A DNA stretch of 64,000 nt from Trebonia sp963843745 (GTDB taxonomy: Bacteria; Actinomycetota; Actinomycetes; Streptosporangiales; Streptosporangiaceae): positions 2,046,001 to 2,110,000 of the forward strand of contig CAWJLP010000007.1 in NCBI GenBank assembly GCA_963843745.1. The letters run 5' to 3'. The notes beneath the pieces were generated by a model. The model searched no databases, was not told the DNA's origin, and worked only from the letters and a program-made list of their open reading frames with translations. Every line of letters starts with the position of its first letter. Position 1 is the stretch's first letter. This document shows positions 8,026-16,115 of the stretch, in pieces. A program made the position numbers and the translations under genes.

Positions 8026-8658
8026 CTATGAGTCAATGCGAATCGCCGTAACCGCGCGGCGACTCTCATCTGACCAGCCCCGCCGCGGAAAGCAGGAGAG
8101 TACCACCGCCAGCGGCCATAGCGCCTCCGCGGCGCCCGCCGCGCGCTCGGCCAGCCCCGCCTGCCCGGACCCGGTGATCAACTCGGCGCCGAACCACAAG
8201 GCCAGCGCGAGCAGCACCACAACGGCCGCGGCGGCGACCCCGGGCCGCAGGCCCCACGGAACGGCGGTACCCCGCCGCCAGGCCCCGGCGGGCCAGGCGG
8301 TCACTCCCGCCAAGCCGATCGACGCCCAGACAATGTGCCCCCACGGGTAGACATCCCCCGGACGTTCCGGATTCGCCGCCACCAGCATGCCCGCAACGGC
8401 CCCGCAGATCAGGATCAGCCGGCCAGCGGTCCTGGCCGGCCGGAGCGCGAGCGCGGTGACGACATAACAGACGCCGACCACCACGAACGTCACCGACATG
8501 ACCCACCGGTCAGGCGTGCCCTGCGCGGCCAGCTCGCTGACCGTATCGGCCACCGGATCGAACCGCGGCTGCACGCTGGCCGCCACCGTCCACCCGCCGA
8601 CCATCAGCACCGGAGCCGCGGCCGCGGAGACCACACCCCACCAAGGCACGCGCCGCAT
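8026..8658 (-). CDS. DUF998 family membrane protein
   Basis: This 210-residue hydrophobic protein has about six membrane segments. FDPVADTVSELAAQGTPDRW after the first segment is characteristic of DUF998 proteins. Function is unknown. I placed the start at the ATG giving MRRVPWWG; the longer frame has an unlikely Arg-rich lead. It is on the same strand as the PPOX/phosphoesterase pair, 14 bases away, so it may be cotranscribed with them. Confidence 0.78.
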   Translation of the reverse strand: MRRVPWWGVVSAAAAPVLMVGGWTVAASVQPRFDPVADTVSELAAQGTPDRWVMSVTFVVVGVCYVVTALALRPARTAGRLILICGAVAGMLVAANPERPGDVYPWGHIVWASIGLAGVTAWPAGAWRRGTAVPWGLRPGVAAAAVVVLLALALWFGAELITGSGQAGLAERAAGAAEALWPLAVVLSCFPRRGWSDESRRAVTAIRIDS

Positions 8659-8708
8659 GCCACCACCGTAAGCGAACCCCTCACGGCGCGCGGCGCCGAG
8701 GTCTCCGC

Positions 8709-9143
8709 TCAGTCGAGACAGAACTCGTTGCCCTCGATGTCCTGCATCACGAGGCACGACTCGTTGTCCTCATCGGCAGGCAGTAGTCGCACGCGTACCG
8801 CGCCGAGCGCGACCAGTCGTGCACATTCGGCCTCAAGTGCGGCCAGGCGCTCTTCACCCACGAGCCCGGTGCCGACCCGCACGTCAAGATGCAGCCGGTT
8901 CTTGACGACCTTGCCTTCTGGAACGCGCTGGAAGAACAGTCGCGGGCCCGCGCCCGAGGGGTCAACGCACGCGAACCATGAACCCTGATCCTCAGGTGGC
9001 AGCGTGCGATCGAAATCGTCCCAGGTGGCAAACCCCTCTGGCGGCGGCGGGACGACGTACCCCAGGACCTCACACCAGAAGCGAGCGACGCGCTCAGGTT
9101 CTGCGCAGTCGAAGGTGACCTGGATCTGCTTGACCGGTGCCAT
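8709..9143 (-). CDS. VOC family (glyoxalase-like) protein
   Basis: This 144-residue protein has the vicinal-oxygen-chelate pattern: VTFDCAEPERVARFWCEVLG near the N-terminus, LFFQRVPEGKVVKNRLHLDV in the middle and the closing DIEGNEFCLD. The KNRLHLD segment marks the Glyoxalase_6-like subgroup common in actinobacteria, whose substrates are unknown. It lies 50 bases upstream of the DUF998 gene on the same strand. Confidence 0.85.
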   Translation of the reverse strand: MAPVKQIQVTFDCAEPERVARFWCEVLGYVVPPPPEGFATWDDFDRTLPPEDQGSWFACVDPSGAGPRLFFQRVPEGKVVKNRLHLDVRVGTGLVGEERLAALEAECARLVALGAVRVRLLPADEDNESCLVMQDIEGNEFCLD

Positions 9144-9216
9144 CGGTCCACCATAGAGCCGGGGTCTTCTGGCACGCGAGCGCGTAGCGGAAACGTCGCA
9201 GGGGGATTACGCCGTC

Positions 9217-9245
9217 GCCCGGCCGTAGAGGACGAGCGGCCGGGC
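9217..9245. repeat. Inverted repeat in a divergent intergenic region
   Basis: GCCCGGCCG and CGGCCGGGC form a perfect 9-bp stem with an 11-base loop, midway between the VOC gene (minus) and the hydrolase gene (plus). It is not downstream of either gene, so it is either an operator-like element or a leftover terminator of a lost gene. Confidence 0.5.
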
Positions 9246-9418
9246 GCTGGAAAGTCAGCACGCCGTCAGCTACTTGCTGGGTTGCGGGAGCGTGCAGTCG
9301 ACTTTCGGGTTGACACCCATTGGTTCATAGCCGGGCATCCGGCAGCCGCGATGAATCCCGCCGTGCCGTGCCGTCTTACGGTGAAGAGCCCGCGGAGCGT
9401 GGAGGGACGGTGGCCTAG

Positions 9419-10123
9419 ATGGCCTTGTTCGTGCTGGTGCCAGGCGCCGGCGGTCAGGCGGCGTACTGGGCACTGCTAGTACCCGAACTGGAGCGCCGGG
9501 GCCACCGGGCGACCGCGGTGGACATCGCCGAGGACGACCCGGCGCTGGGCTTGCCGGACTATGCCGAGATCGTCGACCAGGCGATCGGCGCCCGGCAGGA
9601 GGTGGTGCTGGTCGCCCAGTCGATGGCCGGGTTCACCGCGCCGATGGTCGGCAAGCCGGTCGCGATGATCGTGCTGCTGAACGCCATGATTCCCGAACCC
9701 GGCGAGACCCCGGGCCAGTGGTTCGAGAACACCGGGGCAGGAGAGGCGCGCTTCGCCGCTGACGCGGCGGCCGGACGTAGCGGCGAGTTTGACGCCAGCA
9801 CCCATTTCCTGCACGACCTGTCGCCCCGGGCCCTGGCCGTCCTGACGGCCGCCGGACCGCCCCGCGAGCCAGCCGATACTGTCTTCGGGCAGCCGTGTGC
9901 GTTCCGGCGCTGGCCCGGCGTGCCGATCAAGGTGCTGGCCGGCGCCGACGACCGCTTCTTTCCCGCCGGGTTCCAGCGCCGCGTCGCCAAGGACCGGCTC
10001 GGCATCGACGCCGACCAGATTCCCGGCGGCCACCTGGTCGCGCTCAGCAACCCAGCCGGCCTCGCCGACCGCCTTACCGGCTACGCCGCCGAACTCACGA
10101 ACGGGGGGCGCGGCCGAGGCTGA
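9419..10123 (+). CDS. Alpha/beta hydrolase (EstC-like)
   Basis: This 234-residue protein is a compact alpha/beta hydrolase. FVLVPGAGGQAAYW is the oxyanion region, VAQSMAGF places the nucleophile at Ser68, LAGADDRFFP supplies the acid and GGHLVALSNP the His near the end. The elbow has Gln before Ser instead of the common His. Relatives hydrolyse small esters or act on plant-hormone-type esters; the substrate is unknown. Its 3' end overlaps an antisense GNAT fragment. Confidence 0.85.
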   Translation: MALFVLVPGAGGQAAYWALLVPELERRGHRATAVDIAEDDPALGLPDYAEIVDQAIGARQEVVLVAQSMAGFTAPMVGKPVAMIVLLNAMIPEPGETPGQWFENTGAGEARFAADAAAGRSGEFDASTHFLHDLSPRALAVLTAAGPPREPADTVFGQPCAFRRWPGVPIKVLAGADDRFFPAGFQRRVAKDRLGIDADQIPGGHLVALSNPAGLADRLTGYAAELTNGGRGRG

Positions 10124-10262
10124 TCCAGAAGCGGTCTTCACCGCCAGCCTGACTGTCCGGCACGCCGCCGTTGGCCGGGATCACCCGGCGCGATGGTTCG
10201 TTATCGGTGGCGCAGGTCAGCAGCACCCGGTCCAGCCCTAGCCCGCGGCATTGCTCCAGCCT
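10095..10262 (-). pseudogene. GNAT acetyltransferase 3' fragment
   Basis: A 55-codon reverse-strand frame between two stops reads RLEQCRGLGLDRVLLTC, then TDNEPSRRVIPANGGV and RFWISLG. This is the C-terminal third of a GNAT acetyltransferase (acetyl-CoA loop with DN..S.RVI..NGG). The acetyl-CoA P-loop and everything before it are absent, and a TAG precedes the fragment. It is a remnant left by a deletion. Confidence 0.7.
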
Positions 10263-10275
10263 CTAGCATCGATGG

Positions 10276-10812
10276 GTGGCAGCCGAACACTTTACGATCG
10301 ACGTCGCCGCCGCGCCTGAACGTGTGTGGCAGGTGATCGTGGATATCGAGTCCTGGCCTCAGTGGACAAAGTCGGTGACCGATGTGAAACGGCTCGACTC
10401 CGGGCCGCTTCAGCTGGGCAGCCGGGCACGGCTCAGGCAGCCCGGCCTGCCGCCGCTCACCTGGGAGCTCACCGAACTTCAGCAGGGGACGCAATTCACC
10501 TGGGTGTGCCGCCTGCCTGGGGTGACCGCGATAGCACGCCACGAGATCATCGCGTCAGAAACCGGCTCACGCCTCGAGCTGACCACCACGTGGACCGGTC
10601 CCTTCGCCGGACTCGTCGCCGCGCTCAACAGGACCCGCACTCATCGTCTCCTGGAAACAGAGGCCAACGGCGCCAAGACCCGCAGCGAGCGAGCCTTACC
10701 GGGCGCACGCTCACTGTTATGCGTCGGCGTAACGGGCGAGCAGGGGGCGAGAACCGCGGCGCCGGGGCTGCCCCAGCCGGTGACCGGGTCCCACCCGGGT
10801 GCGGCCTGGTAG
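10276..10812 (+). CDS. SRPBCC family protein with a read-through C-terminus
   Basis: Residues 1 to about 138 match SRPBCC (polyketide cyclase/dehydrase-like) proteins: HFTIDVAAAPERVWQVIVDI, then ESWPQWTKSV, and a long C-terminal helix ending LLETEANGAKTRSE, where family members stop. The frame continues for 40 residues that are antisense to the 3' end of a broken S53 peptidase gene. A deletion probably removed the stop codon and joined two convergent genes. The start is GTG. Such proteins bind hydrophobic ligands; the role here is unknown. Confidence 0.75.
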   Translation: MAAEHFTIDVAAAPERVWQVIVDIESWPQWTKSVTDVKRLDSGPLQLGSRARLRQPGLPPLTWELTELQQGTQFTWVCRLPGVTAIARHEIIASETGSRLELTTTWTGPFAGLVAALNRTRTHRLLETEANGAKTRSERALPGARSLLCVGVTGEQGARTAAPGLPQPVTGSHPGAAW

Positions 10813-11174
10813 CCGGAGATCGTCGTGGGCGGGAACTCCACGGTGTTATTCCCGTGGTGATGTCGTGGAAGGCCTGATGGTAGCCGGGGCCGCGGGCGAT
10901 CTGGTAGCTGGCCGGGTTGACGAAGCCCAGGTGGCGCCCGGCGTACTGGTCGGCCAGCGCGATCAGCGCGGCGCGGATCGGGGCGCGACCGGGATGAACG
11001 TGCCGGTGCCGGCCAGCGCCGCGTAGACATCACACGGTTCGGCCACCGCGCCGATGTCGCCGGAGGCGGCGACCACCGTTGCGGCGTGTAGCAGGTGGCC
11101 AGGGAGTCGCAGTCCACCGCGGAGCCGCCGGCCGGGCTGGTGGCCGGCGTGGCGCCCAGACGGAACCCGGCCAT
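10717..11174 (-). pseudogene. S53 (sedolisin/kumamolisin-like) peptidase, decayed
   Basis: Three reverse-strand frames in succession carry S53 peptidase features: DSLATCYTPQ near the 5' end, then VVAASGDIGAV, then FVNPASYQIARGPGYHQAF and DITTG, and finally GWDPVTGWGSPGAAVLAP near the C-terminus. Frameshifts and missing segments separate them; a one-base loss near the end hides a natural LLARYADA-stop. The catalytic Glu/Asp region is gone, so this is dead. A ribosome site (GGGAGGACGAAC) still precedes the ATG at 11174, with AT-rich sequence further up. Confidence 0.75.
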
Positions 11175-11279
11175 GTTCGTCCTCCCGACGCCGTCCGCTA
11201 TAAACTCAGCGTATATACCGAGAGAATATAGGAAGCGCGCGACGTCATCAAGCGGGTCTGGCAGGCTGCGGTCGCCTCG

Positions 11280-12302
11280 TCAGGCCGGGACCACGTAAGG
11301 GAAGTTGCTGTCTCGCTGCTGCTCGGTAACGGCGGGCCTGAGCCCGGACGGCACGGCCATGTTGGTGACCAGCGACAGCATCGCCTCTGGCGCGTTGTCG
11401 GCCTGCGTCCGGCCGTTGAATCCGGCGAAGCTGTACGACGCGGGCGTCCCGATCACGTAGGGCAGCACGTCAGGGAACAGCTTCGCGGCCACTGTGCGGC
11501 CGTAGCCCGTGGGGTCGCCAGAGGTGCCGGCGGCCGCCACTACGGCGGCGACCTGCCCGCCGATGTACTCGGCCGCGGCGCCGACGTCCTGGGATGGGTG
11601 CCGGGTGTTGGACGGGTCGGAGAAGTCGGTGTCGTTCGGCCAGAAGATCGGCCACATCATCGGGTGTCCCGCGCGGTTGATCTGCCGCCAGCCGCCCGCG
11701 TCGGTAGCGAGCTTCGTGGCGCACCAGACGCCAATGCGGGCATCGAGCCGGAGCAGGGGATGCCCGTGGGAGATCTCCAGCACGATCGAGTCGACCATCG
11801 TGTCGGCGAAGCTGTTCTGCGCGCTGTCCGGGTGCCACCCGGACAGGTCCGGTGCCGTCCCCTGGGCAATCGCCCCGTTGATGATGGCCAGCAGCGACAA
11901 GTCGATGTAGAACGAGTCGGCGATGCGCCCGGCCCAGATCCGGGTGTCGACCGCGGTCGCCGTCTCGCCGGTCCGGGCTTCGAGGACCAGGTCGCCAGGC
12001 GCGAAGTCATCGCGCGCCTGGTCGCCCGTCAGGGCGTCGAGCCGGAGGGCTTGCTGCCCTTCGGAGTCCGCCTCGCCGAAGGACACCCGGTAGGTCAGGG
12101 TCTCGAACTCCGCCCCGTCGAAGTGCACCTTGAACTCGTAGCGCGCCTCGGGGTGGAAGCCCGGCTCAGAGTGCAGGCCGTTGACGTTGGAGTTCACGTC
12201 CATGACGAACACCGTGCCGCTCTCGCTGGGGAAGACGTACAGGTCGTCGATGTACAGCTGGCCGGTCTGCGCCGCGAGCGGAGTGTCGAGGTGGTGAGAC
12301 AT
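11280..12302 (-). CDS. DUF4331 domain protein
   Basis: This 340-residue protein matches DUF4331: it begins MSHHLDTPLA, follows with QLYIDDLYVFPSESGTVFVMD and contains WAGRIADSFYIDL. Function is unknown. I chose the ATG at 12302 because AGAGGA lies five bases upstream; the longer frame has no such site. There is no signal peptide. Confidence 0.85.
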   Translation of the reverse strand: MSHHLDTPLAAQTGQLYIDDLYVFPSESGTVFVMDVNSNVNGLHSEPGFHPEARYEFKVHFDGAEFETLTYRVSFGEADSEGQQALRLDALTGDQARDDFAPGDLVLEARTGETATAVDTRIWAGRIADSFYIDLSLLAIINGAIAQGTAPDLSGWHPDSAQNSFADTMVDSIVLEISHGHPLLRLDARIGVWCATKLATDAGGWRQINRAGHPMMWPIFWPNDTDFSDPSNTRHPSQDVGAAAEYIGGQVAAVVAAAGTSGDPTGYGRTVAAKLFPDVLPYVIGTPASYSFAGFNGRTQADNAPEAMLSLVTNMAVPSGLRPAVTEQQRDSNFPYVVPA

Positions 12303-12465
12303 GGGTGTCCTCTTTCTGAGTGCTTTCTGAGTGCCGGTGCTGTCACTGTTGTGCCCAGGATCTGCGCCCAGGATGAACCCCAGGGAAATGACTGGCGCGA
12401 CGCGGCTGCCCCGCACGCGAACCTAAAGGGGGTTACAGCTCAACGATGCTGATGGAGGGCATGGC

Positions 12466-12867
12466 ATGACACAGACGGGAAGCGGCGATCCCACGCTCGC
12501 CAGCTACTATCCAGCCTGGCTCGACCGGCTGGCCGACGAGGTCACCCTGGAGGGCTCGATGATGGACGGCGTCCTGCAGGGCGCCGGGGCGGTGCGGACC
12601 GTGATCGTGGCCATCCGCGGGCTCTACGACTACCAGGAGTTCCATTTCGTCGGTCCGTACGGCGAGAACGGCTGGATGGAGGACTACACCGCCGGGGTCC
12701 GAGGCGAGCCGATCAAGAACGTCACCCTGGTCACCAGCGACGCCGCCGGGCAGACGCGGCACGTCGTGGGCAACTACCGGCCGCGGAGCACGCTGCTGGT
12801 CTTGTCCCGGCTGCTCGGCGAGAAGTTCGCCGGCACCCCCATCGGCGAGCATTTCGTCGCCAGTTAA
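12466..12867 (+). CDS. NTF2/SnoaL-like protein
   Basis: This 133-residue protein starts at ATG after GGAGG. DPTLASYYPAWLDRLADEVTLEG, FHFVGPYGENGWMEDYTA and the C-terminal VVGNYRPRSTLLVLS fit a SnoaL-like cone fold with an N-terminal helical hairpin. Members are enzymes or ligand-binding proteins, and no specific activity can be assigned. It faces the MocR gene and overlaps its end by four bases, and it is divergent from DUF4331. Confidence 0.65.
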   Translation: MTQTGSGDPTLASYYPAWLDRLADEVTLEGSMMDGVLQGAGAVRTVIVAIRGLYDYQEFHFVGPYGENGWMEDYTAGVRGEPIKNVTLVTSDAAGQTRHVVGNYRPRSTLLVLSRLLGEKFAGTPIGEHFVAS

Positions 12868-14342
12868 GGCCTGGTCAGCCCGCGGAACTCGGTGCCCAGC
12901 GCTTCGATGCCGCGGGCCAGCACGCTGTCACGCTGCGGCCCGTACCCGATGAGGAGGGCCGGCGGCGCCGCGTCGCGGTCGGCCCAGTAGCGGGCCGCCT
13001 GCTCCAGCTGCACGCCGTGCCGCGCGGCGGCCGCGGCGACCGTTGCGGGGGCGAGCCCGGGCGGCAGCCGCAGCAGCAGGTGCAGTCCGGCCGCCTCGCC
13101 GCTCGGCCGCACCGACGGCAGGTGGGTGCGCAGCGCGGCGAGCAGGCTGTCGCGGCGTGCCCGGTAGACCGGGCGCACCCGGCGCAGGTGCCGGGCGAAG
13201 GCGCCGCTCTCGATGAACCGGGCGAGCGTGAGCTGGCCGAGCGCCTCGGTGGCGAAGTCCTCGAGGAACTTGGCGCGGGCGATGTCGCCGCTGAGCCGGG
13301 GCGGCGCGGCGATCCAGCCCAGCCGCAGCGCGGGGCTGAGCACCTTGCTCACGGTGCCGCCGTAGATGACGTGATCGGGATCCAGGCCCTGGAGCGCGCC
13401 GACCGGCAGCCGGTCGTAGCGCAGCTCGGCGTCGTAGTCGTCCTCGATCACCAGCGCGTCCGCGGCGCGCGCCCACTCAAGGAGCTGAACCCGCCGGTCG
13501 GCGGAAAGCACCGCGCCGCTCGGGTAGGAGTGCGCGGGAGACAGCAGCACGGCGCCCACGTTCAGGCCGGCGAGCCGCCCGGTCCGCAGTCCCTGGCCGT
13601 CGACAGGGACGGGAACCGGCTCGAGCCCGGTCGAGCTGATGATCCGGCGGAACAGCGAGAAGCAGGGGTCTTCCACGGCGACGCGGGTCACGCCGCGCCG
13701 GCCGAGGGCCCGGCACAGCAGCGTCACGGCCTGCGAGAAGCCGCCGCAGACCACGATCTGCTCCGGGGTGGTGCGCACGCCGCGGACCCGGCCCAGGTAC
13801 GCGGTGAGCGCGGCGCGCAGCTCTGGCTCACCGCGGGCGTGCGGGTACAGCAGCCGGTCGTCGGGGATGTCCCGCAGCACGTCGCGGTAGTGCCGCAGCC
13901 ACTCGCTGCGGGGGAAGAGCGCCGGATCGGGCAGCCCGCTGCGCCGGATGGCGGCGTCCCGGGTGGCCGGCGCGGACCCCGCGCCGTAGGGCTCATTGTC
14001 CGCCGAGCCGTCACCGGTCCCGTCGCCGCGCAGTCCCTGCGCCCGGACCCGCGTCCCCGAACCCTGGCGGGCTTCCAGGTATCCCTCGATGACCAGCTGC
14101 TCGTACGCCCCGACGACGAGCGAGCGCGACACGTCCAGCTCGGCGGCGAGCACGCGCGACGGCGGCAGCGCGGTCCCCGGCGGAAGCGATCCGCGGGCGA
14201 TGGACTTGCGCAGGCCGCGCTCGAGCTGGACCCGGAGGCTGCGGGGCCTGGACCGGTCGAGGTGCACCAGCAAGTCGGCGGGGAACTCACCGCCCGCGCT
14301 ATTGGTCTGTGTATTCGCGGTCAATTGGATCTTCCTATCCAT
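12864..14342 (-). CDS. MocR/PdxR-type GntR regulator with aminotransferase domain (1)
   Basis: This 492-residue fusion has an N-terminal winged helix (GLRKSIARGSLPPGTALPPSR, then LAAELDVSRSLVVGAYEQL) and a C-terminal fold-type-I aminotransferase domain. The PLP lysine is in GGTVSKVLSP. MocR proteins use PLP as a ligand and commonly control vitamin B6, GABA or transporter genes. The EamA transporter gene lies just upstream on the same strand and is a likely target. An inverted repeat (GTAGC-cta-GCTAC) sits 11 bases upstream of the start, a plausible autoregulatory operator. Confidence 0.88.
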   Translation of the reverse strand: MDRKIQLTANTQTNSAGGEFPADLLVHLDRSRPRSLRVQLERGLRKSIARGSLPPGTALPPSRVLAAELDVSRSLVVGAYEQLVIEGYLEARQGSGTRVRAQGLRGDGTGDGSADNEPYGAGSAPATRDAAIRRSGLPDPALFPRSEWLRHYRDVLRDIPDDRLLYPHARGEPELRAALTAYLGRVRGVRTTPEQIVVCGGFSQAVTLLCRALGRRGVTRVAVEDPCFSLFRRIISSTGLEPVPVPVDGQGLRTGRLAGLNVGAVLLSPAHSYPSGAVLSADRRVQLLEWARAADALVIEDDYDAELRYDRLPVGALQGLDPDHVIYGGTVSKVLSPALRLGWIAAPPRLSGDIARAKFLEDFATEALGQLTLARFIESGAFARHLRRVRPVYRARRDSLLAALRTHLPSVRPSGEAAGLHLLLRLPPGLAPATVAAAAARHGVQLEQAARYWADRDAAPPALLIGYGPQRDSVLARGIEALGTEFRGLTRP

Positions 14343-14352
14343 GCCATTGCCC

Positions 14353-14365
14353 GTAGCCTAGCTAC
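14353..14365. promoter_or_regulatory. Inverted repeat upstream of MocR gene 1
   Basis: GTAGC, three bases, then GCTAC, within a wider CCGTAGCCTAGCTACAGG. It lies 11-23 bases before the MocR start, where an autoregulatory operator would be. The assignment is inference from position. Confidence 0.45.
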
Positions 14366-14509
14366 AGGCCATGGGTTTCGGGCAAGCGGCGGCGCTTTGC
14401 CGGAAACCGGAGCCGAGAGGCCGGAGCACCCGTACGTGGGCCGGGTGCTCGCCACGGCCGTCTCGGTCAGGCCCTGGGTACCGGCACCCTGGACCGTTCA
14501 AGTCAGCGG

Positions 14510-15445
14510 TTACCGAAAAGCCGCGAGCCCGTTCTGGATGATGTTCTTGATTTTCCCGAACGTACGCGTGATGCCTCCCGCAGGCACGCTGCTCGCCACG
14601 GCGACCCCGCCCAGGATCAGCACGCCGCCGCCGATCGTCACCGCCGTCACGGGCTCGCCGAGGAACACCGCCGCGCCGAGCACGCTGACCACAGGCTCCA
14701 GGTAGAGCAGCAGGCTGACCCGGGCGGCCCCGGCGGATAGCACCGCGACGTTCCACAGCAGCATCCCGGCCGCCGTGCTGCCGAGCGCGAGGAACGCGAG
14801 CTCCCCCCAGACCGCGGCGCCGAGATGCCCGAGCCCGGCGCCCGGCAGCGTCCCCGCGAAGGCGAGGTAGGGGAGGGTGCCGACGGCGGTCGAGGCCGCG
14901 GTGGCGGGCACCGCGCCGAACTCCTCACTGAGCGGGCGGGCCGTGATCGTGTAGGCGGCGAACGCCAGCGTGCCGGCCAGCACCAGCCCGGTCCCGGCGA
15001 GCGCGCGGTCGCCGCCGGCGCCGGTGACGGCGCCAGGGCCTGCCAGCACCGCCACGCCCGTCAGCGCGACGCCGCTGCCCAGCCAGGCCCGCAGGCCACC
15101 GCGCTCGCCAAGGAACAGCCGCCCGAGCACCATGACCCAGACCGGTTCCGTCGCGAGCAGCAGCCCGGCCGTGGCGGCGGGCAGCCACCGCAGCCCGGCG
15201 GTGACCGGCAGGCTGTACCCGACAAGCCCGAGGAGGCCGGCCGCCGCCAGCCGGCCGGCGGACCGCACCCGGAGGCGGCGGAAGAGCGGCACGGCCCACG
15301 GCAGCAGCACCAGGGTCGCCGCGGTCATCCGGAGCGTGAGCAGCGGCAGCGGCGACAGGTGAGCAACGGCCGCCCGGGTGGCGACCGGCGCGAGACCCCA
15401 CATGACGACCGCCACCAGGCCGGCGGCCAGCGCGCCCCGTTTCAT
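14510..15445 (-). CDS. EamA/DMT family transporter
   Basis: This 311-residue protein has ten predicted membrane segments in two EamA halves (GLVAVVMWGLAPVATRAAV at the start, AGTLAFAAYTITARPL opening the second half). DMT transporters usually export amino acids or metabolites. I start it at MKRGALAAG; the longer frame begins inside the divergent gene. It lies between a CGNR regulator (divergent, 25 bases away) and a MocR regulator (downstream), so either could control it. Confidence 0.88.
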   Translation of the reverse strand: MKRGALAAGLVAVVMWGLAPVATRAAVAHLSPLPLLTLRMTAATLVLLPWAVPLFRRLRVRSAGRLAAAGLLGLVGYSLPVTAGLRWLPAATAGLLLATEPVWVMVLGRLFLGERGGLRAWLGSGVALTGVAVLAGPGAVTGAGGDRALAGTGLVLAGTLAFAAYTITARPLSEEFGAVPATAASTAVGTLPYLAFAGTLPGAGLGHLGAAVWGELAFLALGSTAAGMLLWNVAVLSAGAARVSLLLYLEPVVSVLGAAVFLGEPVTAVTIGGGVLILGGVAVASSVPAGGITRTFGKIKNIIQNGLAAFR

Positions 15446-15470
15446 GCCGCCAGTCTGCTGTAATGGTCTT

Positions 15471-16013
15471 GTGCAGTTCAACACTTACACCGTGGCGGGC
15501 GCGCACGTCGCCGTGTGGCTGGTGAACCACCCGGTGCCCGGCGCGCTGGACCTCACCGCGGCCCTGCGCAGCCACGACGTACACGAGCCGGCCGCGACCG
15601 ACGCCAACGCGCTGGCCCTGCGGCCCTGGGCGATCCGGCTGCGCGAGGTGTTCGAGGCGGGCACCGTTGCCGAGAAAGCCGGACTCGCCGACGCGCTGCT
15701 CGCCGCCGCCGACTGCCGCCCGCGGCTGGTCAGCCACGGCGCGGGCCAGCCCTTCCACCTGCATTACGCGCCGGTGCGCACTGGCCTGGCGGCGCGGGTG
15801 CGGGCGCTGACCGCGGGCGGGGTGGCGCACGTGATCGACAGCGGCTGGGGCACCCGGCTGCGGACCTGCGACCGCGCCGGGTGCGGCGTCGCGTTCCTCG
15901 ACACGTCCCGCAACGGGCGCCGTCACTTCTGCAGCGTCCGCTGCGCCAACCAGGTCAATGTGGCCAGCCACCGCCGCCGCCAGCGGCAGCGCACGGCGCC
16001 TGGGGCAGGATGA
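15471..16013 (+). CDS. CGNR zinc-finger protein (putative regulator)
   Basis: This 180-residue protein has an N-terminal ABATE-like domain and a C-terminal CGNR-type zinc finger: CDRAGCGVAFLDTSRNGRRH followed by FCSVRCANQVN. The Cys pairs would bind zinc, and the Arg-rich end (SHRRRQRQR) suggests nucleic-acid binding. Such proteins often sit beside EamA transporters, as here. The GTG start is only 25 bases from the divergent transporter start, so the transcript is probably leaderless. Confidence 0.85.
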   Translation: MQFNTYTVAGAHVAVWLVNHPVPGALDLTAALRSHDVHEPAATDANALALRPWAIRLREVFEAGTVAEKAGLADALLAAADCRPRLVSHGAGQPFHLHYAPVRTGLAARVRALTAGGVAHVIDSGWGTRLRTCDRAGCGVAFLDTSRNGRRHFCSVRCANQVNVASHRRRQRQRTAPGAG

Positions 16014-16115
16014 CAAGGATGAGTTCCGTCATCCACGGCACGTTCACGGTGCCCGCCGCCCTGAACGCCCTCGGCGCCGCCCTCGGCTGACCGGCTTTCC
16101 GGCTAGCGGGCCGGT

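Noticed and set aside
9270..9473. Minus-strand frame ending MGVNPKVDCTLPQPSK
   Set aside because: The last 25 residues look protein-like, but there is no start with a ribosome site and it runs antisense into the hydrolase gene.
16019..16090. 23-residue frame MSSVIHGTFTVPAALNALG
   Set aside because: It is too short, has no ribosome site and matches no family I know.
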